A DNA stretch of 64,000 nucleotides from an uncultured Eubacteriales bacterium (GCA_934438175.1 CAKSBH010000001.1:186001-250000); one strand, 5' to 3'; shown: positions 7,142-16,725, counted from the stretch's first letter. A program made the numbers and translations. The notes: a model not told the origin generated them from the sequence alone.

Positions 7142-8374
7142 ATGAAAGAGAAGATTCGGATGTCCGTAATTGGACTGGGACAACGCGGTCTGGGGCTGTT
7201 ACGGGGCGTTCTGGTGAAACGGGACGACGCGGAGGTCGTTGCGGTTTGTGATGTCTATTCTGATCGTGTGGAGCAGTCGCTTGTCGCCATTCGCGAAGCG
7301 ACCGGAAAAACAGCGGTCGGTTATACCGATTATCGTGAGATGCTGGAAAAGGAGCGTCCCGATGCGGTTCTGGTTTCCGCGGCATGGGAATATCATACGG
7401 AGATTGCCGTGGAGGCACTGGAGCGCGGTGTGGCGGTTGCCATGGAGGTGGGCGGATGCTATTCCGAGGATGAAATGCGGAATCTTGTCCGAGTGCAGGA
7501 AAAGACGCATACACCGTTTATGTTTATGGAAAACTGCTGCTACGACAAAGCCGAAACGCTGGCAACGAATCTGACACGGGCAGGAAGGTTCGGCGAGATT
7601 GTGCATTGTGCGGGGGCGTACGCACACGATCTTCGTTCGGAGATCGCGGGCGGCGAGGAGAACCGGCATTACCGGCTGCGCAATTATCGATATCGCAACT
7701 GCGAAAATTACGCGACACATGAACTGGGCCCCATCGCCAAACTGTTGAAGATCAACGCAGGAAACCGCTTTACATCGCTGGTCTCCGTTGCTTCCAAAGC
7801 CGTCGGTATGGAGCAATATGTTTTGCAGAATGCGGAAAAATATCCGAATCTTGTGGGCAAGAAATTCGCGCAGGGCGACCTGGTGCATACGCTTCTGACC
7901 TGTGCCGGAGGAGAAACGGTTCTGCTGCGGCTGGATACGACGTTGCCCCGTTTTTATGAGCGGGACTTTACCGTGCGGGGCACCAGGGGGTTCTATTCCG
8001 CAAACTGCGACATCGTCTTTTTTGACGGGGACATCGGAGAAGAGTTTGATACGAAAAAGGCATATCGGGAACTGTTCGGAAGCGGAGAGCGGTATGCGGA
8101 ATATCTGCCGGAGCAATGGCGCAGCATCACGCCGGAAACGAGAAATGCCGGACACGGCGGGATGGACTATTTTGAATTTGACGAGTTTTTTACCTGTCTG
8201 AAGGAAAACCGTGCCATGCCGCTGGATGTATACGATGCGGCAACGTGGATGATCGTTTCGGTGCTCAGCGAGCAGTCCATCCGGCTTGGCGGGGCTCCGG
8301 TGCCGTTTCCGGATTTTACAAACGGAAAATGGCTGAATCGTCCGCACCGGGACGTTTGCCTGATTAATCGATAA
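7142..8374 (+). CDS. Gfo/Idh/MocA family oxidoreductase, GH109-like
   Basis: 410 residues. The N-terminal Rossmann fold has VIGLGQRGLG as dinucleotide loop and VCDVYSDR after strand 2. The C-terminal half carries YATHELGPIAKLLKINAGNRF, which is very close to the THGLGPxA-x5-INRGDRF block typical of GH109 alpha-N-acetylgalactosaminidases, glycosidases that use NAD+ redox chemistry. An NAD(H)-dependent glycosidase or sugar oxidoreductase is therefore likely; the substrate cannot be read from sequence. It lies 21 bp after the second PII-like gene and is probably cotranscribed, though a link to the DUF1538 system is not obvious. A strong terminator follows. Confidence 0.8.
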   Translation: MKEKIRMSVIGLGQRGLGLLRGVLVKRDDAEVVAVCDVYSDRVEQSLVAIREATGKTAVGYTDYREMLEKERPDAVLVSAAWEYHTEIAVEALERGVAVAMEVGGCYSEDEMRNLVRVQEKTHTPFMFMENCCYDKAETLATNLTRAGRFGEIVHCAGAYAHDLRSEIAGGEENRHYRLRNYRYRNCENYATHELGPIAKLLKINAGNRFTSLVSVASKAVGMEQYVLQNAEKYPNLVGKKFAQGDLVHTLLTCAGGETVLLRLDTTLPRFYERDFTVRGTRGFYSANCDIVFFDGDIGEEFDTKKAYRELFGSGERYAEYLPEQWRSITPETRNAGHGGMDYFEFDEFFTCLKENRAMPLDVYDAATWMIVSVLSEQSIRLGGAPVPFPDFTNGKWLNRPHRDVCLINR

Positions 8375-8380
8375 AACCAT

Positions 8381-8414
8381 AATCCCTCCCGGAAAGGATC
8401 CGGGAGGGATTTTT
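8381..8414 (+). terminator. Terminator after GH109-like gene
   Basis: 13-bp perfect stem AATCCCTCCCGGA / TCCGGGAGGGATT with AAGGA loop and a TTTT tail. It ends the DUF1538 operon. Confidence 0.85.
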
Positions 8415-8557
8415 GCAGGAACGAAGACATAACAGGCAATCGGAATTTTCTGCCCGGTTGCCCCGTAGAAGAGAATATCCGTTTTTGCCCGGTGTTCCGG
8501 TTGCGGTTATGCGTTGCCGGAGAATCTGATTTTCAAAAAAGCGCGGAGCGGGACACA

Positions 8558-8597
8558 ATAAAAAGTCCACCGTAATTCGATCAAAATTACGGTGGAC
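8558..8597 (-). terminator. tRNA-Ala terminator (shares its core with the tRNA-Val terminator)
   Basis: On the minus strand the stem GTCCACCGTAATT / AATTACGGTGGAC is followed by TTTTTATT. It begins 3 nt after the CCA end of tRNA-Ala. The core CCGTAATT...AATTACGG recurs after tRNA-Val at 34585-34616. Confidence 0.88.
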
Positions 8598-8600
8598 TTC

Positions 8601-8676
8601 TGGTGGACCTGGTGGGATTCGAACCCATGACCTCTGCGTTGCGAACGCAGCGCTCTCCCAACTGAGCTACAAGCCC
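8601..8676 (-). tRNA. tRNA-Ala (anticodon CGC)
   Basis: A 76-nt cloverleaf on the minus strand with encoded CCA. Acceptor GGGCTTG pairs with CAGGTCC and includes the G3:U70 wobble pair that specifies alanine. The anticodon stem CTGCG/CGCAG encloses TTCGCAA, giving anticodon CGC (codon GCG). The T arm GGGTTCGAATCCC is intact. Confidence 0.96.
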
Positions 8677-8689
8677 GTGAACGGTATTT

Positions 8690-8718
8690 ATTATACACGT
8701 TTTCCGGGCGAAAGTCAA
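8690..8718 (-). promoter_or_regulatory. Promoter of tRNA-Ala
   Basis: Minus strand TTGACT (8713-8718), 17-bp spacer, TATAAT (8690-8695), about 14 bp ahead of the mature 5' end. Confidence 0.88.
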
Positions 8719-8737
8719 TCCCTTTTTGAAAAAATCT

Positions 8738-9583
8738 TTATTTTCGGTCGTTGTCGGTGCGAAGGGATTCGTCAGGGCGTATGTTTTCGAAGATATACGT
8801 GCGGAAGTTCTTTTTTGCTTCTGCCAGTTCCTCTTCTGTCCGCACCGTCCATGCGACGGGGAGGGCATGGAAGAAACGGGTGGAAAGACCAAACGAAATG
8901 CTGTTTGCTCCGTGCAGGTCGTATGCTATGAAATGCGGGCGGCTGAGAACATTGAGCAGCATGTGTTGAAGGACGAACATCTTGGCGGTGCGGAGTTTCT
9001 TTTCCTTCCAGAACGGACCGGACAATTGCCCGCGAACAATGTTGGGACGGTTTTTCTTGTACCAGCGCATGGCAAACGGGTTGAACGATTCCACACAATA
9101 CCATCCACGGTATCCGCCAAGCAGCTTGTCGGCTTCTTCGCATACGGCACTGTCCAGCGTCAGGGTCTTGATCTCGGCAATGACGGGAACCCGTCCGTCC
9201 AGCACGGCAAGCACTTCGGCAAGCGTGGGAATGGTTTCTTCCGTATTGAGCAGACGGAGTTTTTGCAGTTCTTCCGCCGTCTTATCTTCCGGGCGGACGT
9301 CAACGCCGCACATCCGCAGAAGCGTGTCATCATGGAATACGATGGGAATTCCGTCTTTGGAAAGGTGAATGTCAAATTCCACACCGTATCCGGCACGGAC
9401 AGCGAGACGGAAAGCCGCCAGGGAATTTTCGGGAACGCCTGCCTGGTTGTCGTAAAGACCACGATGCGCAAAAAACGTATTCCTCATGGATCTTAGGGAG
9501 GGATGTTTTCGTGCCGGCGCAATCAGAAAGAGATACAGTGCTGCCAGTGCGAGAAGTGCGCAGAGAAGATATAAAACGGTCAT
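8738..9583 (-). CDS. Membrane-anchored glycerophosphodiester phosphodiesterase
   Basis: 281 residues: one N-terminal membrane segment (about residues 3-22), then a GDPD TIM barrel. The catalytic signature is present: AHRGLYDN and, about 45 residues later, VEFDIHLSKDG and VFHDDTL, giving both catalytic histidines and the metal-binding Glu/Asp. It hydrolyses glycerophosphodiesters to glycerol-3-phosphate and an alcohol, here probably at the membrane face. ATG 9583 sits 1 nt after the MFS stop (9585), which argues for translational coupling; a longer upstream frame would overlap the MFS gene. The coupled carrier might bring in a related substrate (inference). Confidence 0.9.
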   Translation of the reverse strand: MTVLYLLCALLALAALYLFLIAPARKHPSLRSMRNTFFAHRGLYDNQAGVPENSLAAFRLAVRAGYGVEFDIHLSKDGIPIVFHDDTLLRMCGVDVRPEDKTAEELQKLRLLNTEETIPTLAEVLAVLDGRVPVIAEIKTLTLDSAVCEEADKLLGGYRGWYCVESFNPFAMRWYKKNRPNIVRGQLSGPFWKEKKLRTAKMFVLQHMLLNVLSRPHFIAYDLHGANSISFGLSTRFFHALPVAWTVRTEEELAEAKKNFRTYIFENIRPDESLRTDNDRK

Positions 9584-9584
9584 A

Positions 9585-11381
9585 TCAGTCGTCCTCGATG
9601 TTGTAGTGTTCCAGCAGGTCCTTCTTGGGTACGGGCTTGGAGTCGCCGTGCTTGACCAGAAGCATGGTGCCGAACGCCAGTGCCACAAAAACGGCGGCGT
9701 ACGGGAAAAGAACGGTCATACCGAAGCGATCCATCAGCAACCCCGACAGGAACGGGGTAAGTGCCTGAGCCGCCATACTTGCGGCGTAGTAAAAGCCGGT
9801 ATAGCGTCCGACCTCTCCGCCCTGTGCCAGTTCAACCACCATTGGGAACGAATTGACGTTGATGGTTGCCCAGCCGATTCCGGCAAGTGCGAACAACACA
9901 TTCATCAAAAGCGGGGAAGAGCCGACCCGGAGAAAGCATGCGCATCCGAAAGCGACGGTAAGCAGAACGATTCCGGCGAGGATGGTCTTCTTGCGTCCGA
10001 CCTTCGTTGCGATGATTCCGACCGGGAGATAGGCAATGACCGCCGCAGCGTTGGCGACCAGCAGTGTGGTGCTGTAGTCCAGATCCAGCACGTTTGTGGC
10101 ATAAACGGAATATTTGGACGTGACGGCGTTATAGCCGAAGAACCACAGCGCGACGGAAGCAAGCAGGAACATCAGCGAAAGTTTTTCTGCACGGGACAGT
10201 TTGTGCCGGACGGCGGGTTCCTGCGGAGCGTCGGGCTCCGGCTGCAGAAGTTCGTTTTCCTTTTCCGCTTCTTCCGCCCATTTCGGTTCTTTTACGGTAA
10301 GAAGGAAGACAACGAGTGCTGCCAGCATAATTCCTCCGACAGCGGCAAAGAATCCGAAATACGGACGAAAGGTGTTTTCTGTTGCGCTGTTGGCAAAGAA
10401 CATCCCGGTTCCGAGAATCAGCACAAGCATTCCGCCCAATGTTCCCATCAGATTGATGACGGCGTTTGCCTTGGAACGAAGCGGCTTCGGGGTTACGTCC
10501 GGCATCAGGGCGACGGCGGGCGAACGGAACGAGGACATGGCAAGCAGTACGATGAGAAGAATTGCCATGAACCAGATCAGCGGTGCGGGATTCTGCAGCG
10601 TCAGGGTGTGGATGTATGCCTGACGGGCGGGAACCACAAAATTGGTGTAGACGGCGTTTGTGACCGGAGTGAACGCGTGCACCCCGAGGTCCTCATACGA
10701 AAGCCCGTCCCGGAAGATGTAGGACAGCGACAGGGTTCGGTTGTTGATGACGATGCTGTCTTCGATCGGGGTATCGATCAGCGTTTCTCTCTCCCGGATA
10801 AAGAAGGAGGATCCGTCGTAGGTAACGATGTGGGTCTTATAGCGGGAGTTGACGGTTTGCGGCGTACCTCCCACTGGTGTATAGGTGAGATAATCCACCG
10901 AAATCTTTGTTTCCTGCATTTCCGAACGGATGGAGGTAAAACTGTTTTTCGACCAACGGTCGGAAAGAACAAAGGTCTGACCTTCCGGCGTGGTGAGCGT
11001 TTCGTTTCCTACCCGGTCGTAGACGATGCCGAGAGCGGCAGGGTCGTCAATTCTGGCAACGTCTCCGAGATTCTTCAACTGCGCCGCATCGGCAACCGTC
11101 AGAAACAGAAATGCTGCGACGGCAACGATTGTTCCGACAAAAATAAAGGGGGTGCGTCTGCCCTTTTGGGAACGGGACTTGTCCGAAAGCGACCCGAACA
11201 GCGGCAGCAGAAACAGAGCGAGGATGTTGTCCAGTGCCATGATAATGCCGCTCCATGCCTGCGGAAGTCCAAACCGGTCGGTCAGGATTTTGGGAATGAT
11301 GGTATCGTATGCCTGCCAGAAGGTGCAGATGAGAAAAAAAGCGAAGCCGACGAGAATGGTACGCCTGTAGTTCAGTTTCAT
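9585..11381 (-). CDS. MFS transporter (SLC45/GPH-like) with a large extracytoplasmic insertion
   Basis: 598 residues against about 430 for a usual MFS carrier. MFS motif A, GSLSDKSRSQKGRRTPF, is at residues 63-79, in the form typical of the sugar-carrying SLC45/GPH branch. After the third membrane segment, residues ~100-265 form a polar domain with beta-rich, Thr/Tyr-rich character, outside the membrane by topology. A second cytoplasmic insertion (PEPDAPQEPAV) divides the two six-helix halves. The substrate is unknown; sugars or glycosides are the likely class. It is coupled to GDPD downstream. The start follows CGGAGG. The terminator of the upstream gene lies just before it, so it may depend on read-through or an unrecognised promoter. 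Confidence 0.82.
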   Translation of the reverse strand: MKLNYRRTILVGFAFFLICTFWQAYDTIIPKILTDRFGLPQAWSGIIMALDNILALFLLPLFGSLSDKSRSQKGRRTPFIFVGTIVAVAAFLFLTVADAAQLKNLGDVARIDDPAALGIVYDRVGNETLTTPEGQTFVLSDRWSKNSFTSIRSEMQETKISVDYLTYTPVGGTPQTVNSRYKTHIVTYDGSSFFIRERETLIDTPIEDSIVINNRTLSLSYIFRDGLSYEDLGVHAFTPVTNAVYTNFVVPARQAYIHTLTLQNPAPLIWFMAILLIVLLAMSSFRSPAVALMPDVTPKPLRSKANAVINLMGTLGGMLVLILGTGMFFANSATENTFRPYFGFFAAVGGIMLAALVVFLLTVKEPKWAEEAEKENELLQPEPDAPQEPAVRHKLSRAEKLSLMFLLASVALWFFGYNAVTSKYSVYATNVLDLDYSTTLLVANAAAVIAYLPVGIIATKVGRKKTILAGIVLLTVAFGCACFLRVGSSPLLMNVLFALAGIGWATINVNSFPMVVELAQGGEVGRYTGFYYAASMAAQALTPFLSGLLMDRFGMTVLFPYAAVFVALAFGTMLLVKHGDSKPVPKKDLLEHYNIEDD

Positions 11382-11404
11382 GTCTGTTTCCTCCGAAAAA
11401 ACGC

Positions 11405-11428
11405 AAAAAGCCCCTGAAAGGGGGCTTT
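11405..11428 (-). terminator. Terminator between the zinc-ribbon gene and the MFS gene
   Basis: Minus strand AAAGCCCCC TTTC AGGGGCTTTTT. The stem is short but GC-rich with a U tract; it lies only 24 bp before the MFS start. Confidence 0.7.
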
Positions 11429-11438
11429 CAAAGCGCTG

Positions 11439-11918
11439 TTATTTCAAAAGCGTGATTTTTCCGATGAGCGGGAGTTCCTTGGCTTTGTCGTTGACAGTGT
11501 TGATGATGCCGAACAGCACATAGAACAGCATGGCTAACGAGATGCACGCATTGAGCAGTCCTGCGAGAACGGGTCCGAGGAAGGGAATCAGCGAGAAGAT
11601 CAGCCCTGCGACCGGAGACAGGATGCCGAGAACGATGCTGAGAATCAGAATCAGAAGTCCCTGATTTGCGTGGAAGCGCTTGTCCGGCGTCTGTTCGCCG
11701 AGAAGCGGAAGCCAGAATGTAATGCCGAGATATGCCAGTGTGTTGACAACCTTGTTGGATTTCATGTCGGATTCATTGAATTCGGACGCGTGATCCGGCG
11801 TGTTGAGAAAACCGTTTACTTTATCCTGTGCGGAATTGCTCCGGACCTTTTCTCCGCAAGAGGGGCAGGCCTCGGCGTTGTCTTCGACATAGCAGCCGCA
11901 TTTTTTGCAATAGGGCAT
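11439..11918 (-). CDS. Zinc-ribbon, DUF4870-like small membrane protein
   Basis: 159 residues. An N-terminal zinc ribbon CKKCGCYVEDNAEACPSCG (two CxxC pairs) is followed by a linker and a membrane domain: segments around residues 60-75, 85-110 and 118-140. The region KRFHANQGLLILIL with RFHANQG is the signature of DUF4870/TIC20-like membrane proteins. Function is unknown; zinc-ribbon fusions of this kind are common in Clostridia. It is a single gene with its own promoter and terminator. Confidence 0.78.
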   Translation of the reverse strand: MPYCKKCGCYVEDNAEACPSCGEKVRSNSAQDKVNGFLNTPDHASEFNESDMKSNKVVNTLAYLGITFWLPLLGEQTPDKRFHANQGLLILILSIVLGILSPVAGLIFSLIPFLGPVLAGLLNACISLAMLFYVLFGIINTVNDKAKELPLIGKITLLK

Positions 11919-11970
11919 AAAAAACCTCCTGATTTTCGTGCGGTATAAAACCGCATCCTATTATAATTCC

Positions 11971-11999
11971 ATTATAACGCAAAGAATATAAAAAGTCAA
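11971..11999 (-). promoter_or_regulatory. Promoter of the zinc-ribbon/DUF4870-like gene
   Basis: Minus strand TTGACT (11994-11999), 17-bp spacer, TATAAT (11971-11976). Confidence 0.88.
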
Positions 12000-12062
12000 G
12001 GGGATTACGGGTTTCCGGGAAAAAAAGCGGGACGGTACACAACCGTTCCGCCCTTGTCGGAT

Positions 12063-13061
12063 TCAGGATTTGTTTTTGGCAAAATTCCATGCCGACCGCA
12101 GCATGTCTTCCAGCGTCAGTTCCGCCTTCCAGCCAAGCTCACGCTGTGCTTTGGAGGGGTCTGCCAGAGCGATGGCAATGTCGCCGGGACGGCGCGGCTC
12201 AATGGTGTAGGGGATGTGGATGCCGTTGACTTTTTCAAAGGTGCGGATCAATTCCATCACGCTGTAGCCGCGTCCTGTGCCGAGGTTGTAGATGCGGACG
12301 CCGTGCTTTTGGGAAATATCCTTCAGGGCGCAGATATGTCCGCGGGCAAGATCGGTGACATGAATGTAGTCCCGCACACCGGTTCCGTCCGGGGTGGGAA
12401 AATCGGTGCCGCAGACTGTCAGTGCCGGAAATTCGCCTTTCGCCGTTTTGATCAGACGGGGAACCAGATTGCCCGGAATGCCGCGCGGATTTTCGCCGAT
12501 CAGTCCGCTTTCATGCGCTCCGACGGGATTGAAATAACGCAGCAGCACAACGCTCCAGTCGTTGTCCGATACCCACATATCGTGCAGCAGACCTTCGATA
12601 ACCAACTTGGAGGTGCCATAAGGATTCGTTGTTCCGAGCGGGGCATCTTCCGTGAACGGAACTTTCTCACTGGTGCCGTATACAGTGGCGGAGGAAGAAA
12701 ACACGATGTTCTTCACGCCGGCTTTCTGCATGCTTCGGCACAGACAAACGGTGCCGTAAATGTTGTTGGTGTAATATTCCAAGGGGTGGCTGACAGATTC
12801 CGGTACGCTTTTCAGCGCTGCGAAATGGATGACGGCGTCTATGGAATTTTCGGCAAAAACTTTGTCGAGAGCCGCTTCGTCCAAAACGTCGACCGGATAA
12901 AAACAGATGTCTTTTCCTGTGATTTTTTTCAGGGCGTCCAGTACCGAAAGATCGGTGTTGCTCAAGTTGTCAACAATGACGACCTCATGTCCGCAACGGA
13001 TAAGCTCCGCAACCGTATGGGAGCCGATATACCCCAATCCGCCTGTTGCAAGAATGGTCAT
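12063..13061 (-). CDS. galE: UDP-glucose 4-epimerase
   Basis: 332 residues. Extended SDR features: ATGGLGYIGSH NAD loop at the N terminus, VIVDNLSN after strand 2, FSSSATVYG with the active-site serine, and NPYGTSK with the YxxxK pair. RRPGDIA and LGWKAE near the end are typical of GalE. It interconverts UDP-glucose and UDP-galactose (possibly the N-acetyl forms) for galactose use and envelope glycans. ATG 13061 is chosen because GGAGG (13070-13074) lies 8 nt upstream. Monocistronic with its own consensus promoter; no Leloir genes are nearby. Confidence 0.95.
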   Translation of the reverse strand: MTILATGGLGYIGSHTVAELIRCGHEVVIVDNLSNTDLSVLDALKKITGKDICFYPVDVLDEAALDKVFAENSIDAVIHFAALKSVPESVSHPLEYYTNNIYGTVCLCRSMQKAGVKNIVFSSSATVYGTSEKVPFTEDAPLGTTNPYGTSKLVIEGLLHDMWVSDNDWSVVLLRYFNPVGAHESGLIGENPRGIPGNLVPRLIKTAKGEFPALTVCGTDFPTPDGTGVRDYIHVTDLARGHICALKDISQKHGVRIYNLGTGRGYSVMELIRTFEKVNGIHIPYTIEPRRPGDIAIALADPSKAQRELGWKAELTLEDMLRSAWNFAKNKS

Positions 13062-13101
13062 GTTCTTTTCCTCCAATATCATAATTCTCTATTGAGATTA
13101 T

Positions 13102-13130
13102 ATTATAGAATACTGTTTTTTTCTTGTCAA
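13102..13130 (-). promoter_or_regulatory. Promoter of galE
   Basis: Minus strand TTGACA (13125-13130), 17-bp spacer, TATAAT (13102-13107). Both boxes match the consensus. Confidence 0.92.
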
Positions 13131-13245
13131 GAGATTTTCTTAAAAAAAACGGATTCCTTACAAGAAAATAACAAAACTCGGGATGAAATCCCACGGAAAC
13201 GGCAAGAATAGGGGAGAAAACAACTCTTCGGGGAGGAATCGGTTT

Positions 13246-13431
13246 ATGAAACGGAAAAAAAAGCGTGTAACTCTGACGCAGATTTGCGCGGCGGCACTCA
13301 ACGGGGCGTTCTGCAACGGAATGTACGGCGGTGTCCGGCAGGAGGACGGAGATTTCGGAGAAGATGATCCGGACGGATCGGAGTCCGGAACGGAGGACGT
13401 GGAAACCGGCGGAAAAAGTTTGCTTTTTTGA
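13246..13431 (+). CDS. Small ORF, 61 aa, basic N terminus and acidic C terminus, unknown
   Basis: ATG 13246 has a good ribosome binding site (GGGAGG at 13231-13236, 9 nt away). The product starts MKRKKKRVTL, has a short hydrophobic stretch (ICAAALNGAFC) and a GG pair at residues 28-29, then turns strongly acidic (EDGDFGEDDPDGSE). I recognise no family. Charge layout and the GG pair resemble a small secreted or leader-type peptide, but that is only appearance. It lies between galE (opposite strand) and the ABC-FtsX gene; I see no convincing promoter of its own. A chance ORF remains possible. Confidence 0.5.
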   Translation: MKRKKKRVTLTQICAAALNGAFCNGMYGGVRQEDGDFGEDDPDGSESGTEDVETGGKSLLF

Positions 13432-13452
13432 CGGAAAAAACAGCGACTTTCA

Positions 13453-13461
13453 TGTTATAAT
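13453..13461 (+). promoter_or_regulatory. Extended -10 promoter for the ABC-FtsX gene
   Basis: TGTTATAAT is a perfect extended -10 (TGnTATAAT). The only -35-like box, TTGACG at 13428-13433, is 22 bp away, too far, so the extended -10 probably suffices. Confidence 0.65.
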
Positions 13462-13535
13462 GATAAAAATATAAGATTCTGATTTCAGACGGGGAGTCTG
13501 GACAGAGAAATTCTTCGGAAAGGAATTCAACCGTT

Positions 13536-16500
13536 ATGTTGAAGCTGCAAGATGTGGTCCGTCGGTATCGGGTCGGCTCCGGCACCGTGGAAGCGCTGCG
13601 CGGGGTGAGCATCTCGTTCCGGAAACATGAATTTGTTGCGGTTCTGGGACCGTCCGGATGCGGAAAGACGACGCTGCTCAACCTGATCGGCGGACTGGAC
13701 CGTTGCGATGGCGGAAAAATTTTTGTAAACGGACGCAGTACCGAGCATTTCCGGGACTCGGATTGGGATGCCTATCGCAATCATTCGGTCGGTTTTGTTT
13801 TTCAGTCCTACAACCTCATCCCGCATCAGAGTGTGCGGGGAAATGTGGAGCTGGCGCTTACGCTATCCGGTGTTTCCCGGAAAGAGCGGCGGGAGCGTGC
13901 GCAGAAGGCGCTGGAACAGGTGGGACTCGGCGACCAGGGAGACAAAAAGCCGAACCAGTTGTCGGGAGGGCAGATGCAGCGGGTCACCATTGCCCGCGCG
14001 TTGGTGAACAACCCGGAAATCGTGCTTGCCGATGAACCGACCGGCGCTCTGGACAGCGAGACCAGCGTGCAGATTATGGATCTTCTGAAGAAAGTTGCGG
14101 AGGATCGGTTGGTAATCATGGTGACGCACAATCCGGAGCTTGCCGCGCGCTATGCCACGCGGACGGTTTGTCTTTCCGACGGGCGGATTGTTTCGGATTC
14201 CGCGCCGTATGACGATTCGGAAGAGACAGCGGTAAAAACCGCTTCGGAAAAACATACATCGATGTCATTTCTGACGGCACTTTCGCTTTCTCTGCGCAAT
14301 CTTCTGACCAAGAAAGGCCGGACGATCCTCACGGCATTTGCCGGAAGCATCGGCATCATCGGAATTGCGCTGATTCTTTCGATGTCCAGCGGCATCCGGT
14401 CTTACATCAACGATACCCAGGAAAAAGCCCTGACGAATTACCCGCTTTCCATTCTGGAGGAGGAGTCGGATTTCTCGGAGCTTCTCAGCACGATTATGGG
14501 GTCAAAGAAAGAGAGCGGGAACAACGGCGACGACCAGATCTATGTCAGTTCGGTGCTGTATGATCTTGTGAATGCTTACAACGAGCCGGCTTCACGGAAA
14601 AACAATCTGAAGAAATTCCGGGAATATTTGGAAAACAATCCGGATGCAATCCGGAAATACGCTTCCCTGATCCGCTATTCCTACGATGTGCCGATGGATT
14701 TTTATATGCGGGATACATCGGACCGTTATGTCCGTGCCGATCTCTCCGAGGTGTTCGGAAATCTTGCCGGCGGAATGTCTTCGGGCATGGCAGGGATGAT
14801 GTCGTATGAAATGTGGACGGAGCTTCTGGCGGGCGAAAACGGCGAGGTCATTGACTCTTCTGTGAAACAGCAGTATACGCTTCTGGCAGGCGAATGGCCG
14901 ACGAAAAAAGAGGAAGTGGTTCTGTTTCTGGATTCCAACAACGAAATCTCCGACTTTACGCTGTACGCTCTGGGGCTGATGACCGGGGAGGAAATGACGG
15001 CGAATCTTCTTGCGGCGCAGAGCGGAAAAAAAGTGGAGCTTGCCCGCAAGACGTATGAATTTGAAGAAATTCTGGGCAGAGAGTTCCGGCTGGTTCTCCG
15101 TGCGGATCTTTACACCGACCGGAATGCGGACGGCATTTACGAAAAAACGGAGACGGACAGTGAGGCATTCCGTCTTCTGGTCGGTGCCGGGCTTCCGGTC
15201 CGGATCTCCGCTGTGGTCAAACCGAATGAGGATGCGGAATCTTCTTTGTCTTCCCGCACCGTGTTGGGATATACCAGCCTGCTGGTGCAGTATGTTATGG
15301 AAGAAACGGCGTCCCGTCCGGCGGTTCTTGCGCAACGCCGGGAGGAGAACCGGAATTTTGATATTTTTACCGGTCTTCCGTTTGTCGCGCCGGAGCAGGG
15401 AGAGCGGAGCGATGCGGAAAAAGCGGAAGCATTGCGTTCGTATTTCCGCTCCTTATCGGACGCCGAAAAGCGCACGATGTATCAAAGCATCCTGTCCGAG
15501 CCGGATGAAGAAGAACTGAACCGTACCGTTGAACGGTATTTGGAAGAATTCTCCACGCGCCAAGAATTGGAAGATGCCGTGGTGTCTTCGTATGCGGGAA
15601 CATCGGTTTCGGAAGAAACGATTCGGAATTATCTGAAAGAATATTCCGATGAAGAGCTTCGCCGTTATGTGGCGGATGCCATGCGGAACATGCTGACGGA
15701 AAAGCAAAAATCCGATGCGGAGAAAACCATCGAGCAGATCGCATCGGCGGCAAGCGATGAGGAACTGGCAGTTCTCGCCGCCCGTTTTGAAGCGCAGTTT
15801 GCCGACCGACAGGCGAAACTGATGTATGTGTATGCGCAGTATCGGGAGTTGGTATCGCTTCCGGATTCCACCGTTCTTTCCTATCTGTCCTCCCTTTCCG
15901 ACGCCGAGCTGGACGGGCGGCTGCACGAGCTGGCCCTGTCGTATGCGCGGGAACATTACGCGGAATTTGCGGGGGCTTCGTCTGCCGGGGGCACGGCAAA
16001 GGTAGCACGGGCATTTGACGCGTATGTGGAGTCGCTTTCCGAAGAAACGCTGGCATCGTTGTACGAGGGCTATATGCCGTCCGCCGCTTCCTCGTCCACG
16101 TTGGAAGAAAATCTCCGGATTCTCGGTGTGGCGGATCCCGACCATCCGTCCGCCATTCATATCTATATGGTGACGTTTGAGGATAAGCAAAGCGTTATGG
16201 ATGCGATTGCGGCATACAATGCGGCTTCAACGGAAGAAGACCGGATTTCGTATACCGATTATCTCGGATTGATTCTCAGTTCGGTCACCACCATCATTGA
16301 TGCGGTTTCGTACGGGTTGATTGCGTTTGTCGCGGTCTCGCTTGTGGTATCGTCCCTGATGATCGGCATTATCACACACATTTCCGTGCTGGAACGGACG
16401 AAGGAAATCGGTGTTCTGCGCGCCATCGGCGCATCCCGTCGGGATGTCTCCAGGGTCTTTGACGCAGAAACGCTGATCGTTGGCTTTGCGGCAGGCGTAC

Positions 16501-16709
16501 TGGGGGTTGGCGTAAGCGTGCTTCTGATCTTCCCCATCAATGCCGTTTTGCGTGCGCTGACAGGATTGAGCGCCTTGCGTGCCTATCTGCCGTGGCAGGC
16601 AGCATTGATTCTGGTGCTGATCAGCATGGTGCTGACGCTGATTGCGGGACTGATTCCCGCATCCTCGGCGGCAAAGAAGGATCCGGTTGTGGCTTTGCGG
16701 TCGGAATAA
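13536..16709 (+). CDS. ABC transporter ATPase fused to FtsX-type permease with a very large extracytoplasmic domain
   Basis: 1057 residues. Residues 1-230 are a MacB/LolD-type ATPase: GPSGCGKTT Walker A at 38-46, LSGGQMQR signature near 144-151, [11 protein letters not shown]alker B near 165. A membrane segment follows near 265-288 ([16 protein letters not shown]), then an external domain of about 600 residues, and three C-terminal membrane segments (about 900-1045) with the FtsX motif [19 protein letters not shown]. Part of the external domain (about 636-846) is a run of similar helices with the pattern Y-x-x-x-L/Y-S-D/E-E-x-L. MacB-like mechanotransmission machines work on the outer face rather than moving solutes through the membrane. 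Unusually, it is one polypeptide; no HlyD-like partner or two-component system lies beside it. Confidence 0.88.
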   Translation: MLKLQDVVRRYRVGSGTVEALRGVSISFRKHEFVAVLGPSGCGKTTLLNLIGGLDRCDGGKIFVNGRSTEHFRDSDWDAYRNHSVGFVFQSYNLIPHQSVRGNVELALTLSGVSRKERRERAQKALEQVGLGDQGDKKPNQLSGGQMQRVTIARALVNNPEIVLADEPTGALDSETSVQIMDLLKKVAEDRLVIMVTHNPELAARYATRTVCLSDGRIVSDSAPYDDSEETAVKTASEKHTSMSFLTALSLSLRNLLTKKGRTILTAFAGSIGIIGIALILSMSSGIRSYINDTQEKALTNYPLSILEEESDFSELLSTIMGSKKESGNNGDDQIYVSSVLYDLVNAYNEPASRKNNLKKFREYLENNPDAIRKYASLIRYSYDVPMDFYMRDTSDRYVRADLSEVFGNLAGGMSSGMAGMMSYEMWTELLAGENGEVIDSSVKQQYTLLAGEWPTKKEEVVLFLDSNNEISDFTLYALGLMTGEEMTANLLAAQSGKKVELARKTYEFEEILGREFRLVLRADLYTDRNADGIYEKTETDSEAFRLLVGAGLPVRISAVVKPNEDAESSLSSRTVLGYTSLLVQYVMEETASRPAVLAQRREENRNFDIFTGLPFVAPEQGERSDAEKAEALRSYFRSLSDAEKRTMYQSILSEPDEEELNRTVERYLEEFSTRQELEDAVVSSYAGTSVSEETIRNYLKEYSDEELRRYVADAMRNMLTEKQKSDAEKTIEQIASAASDEELAVLAARFEAQFADRQAKLMYVYAQYRELVSLPDSTVLSYLSSLSDAELDGRLHELALSYAREHYAEFAGASSAGGTAKVARAFDAYVESLSEETLASLYEGYMPSAASSSTLEENLRILGVADPDHPSAIHIYMVTFEDKQSVMDAIAAYNAASTEEDRISYTDYLGLILSSVTTIIDAVSYGLIAFVAVSLVVSSLMIGIITHISVLERTKEIGVLRAIGASRRDVSRVFDAETLIVGFAAGVLGVGVSVLLIFPINAVLRALTGLSALRAYLPWQAALILVLISMVLTLIAGLIPASSAAKKDPVVALRSE

Positions 16710-16725
16710 AACAGAAAAAGCAGAA

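Noticed and set aside
9486..11417. 643-codon open frame on the plus strand
   Set aside because: It lies antisense to the MFS gene; composition is a shadow (rich in G, Q, R, D), no ribosome binding site, no family pattern.
13428..13433. TTGACG as -35 box for the ABC-FtsX promoter
   Set aside because: The spacer to TATAAT would be 22 bp; the extended -10 is the better explanation.
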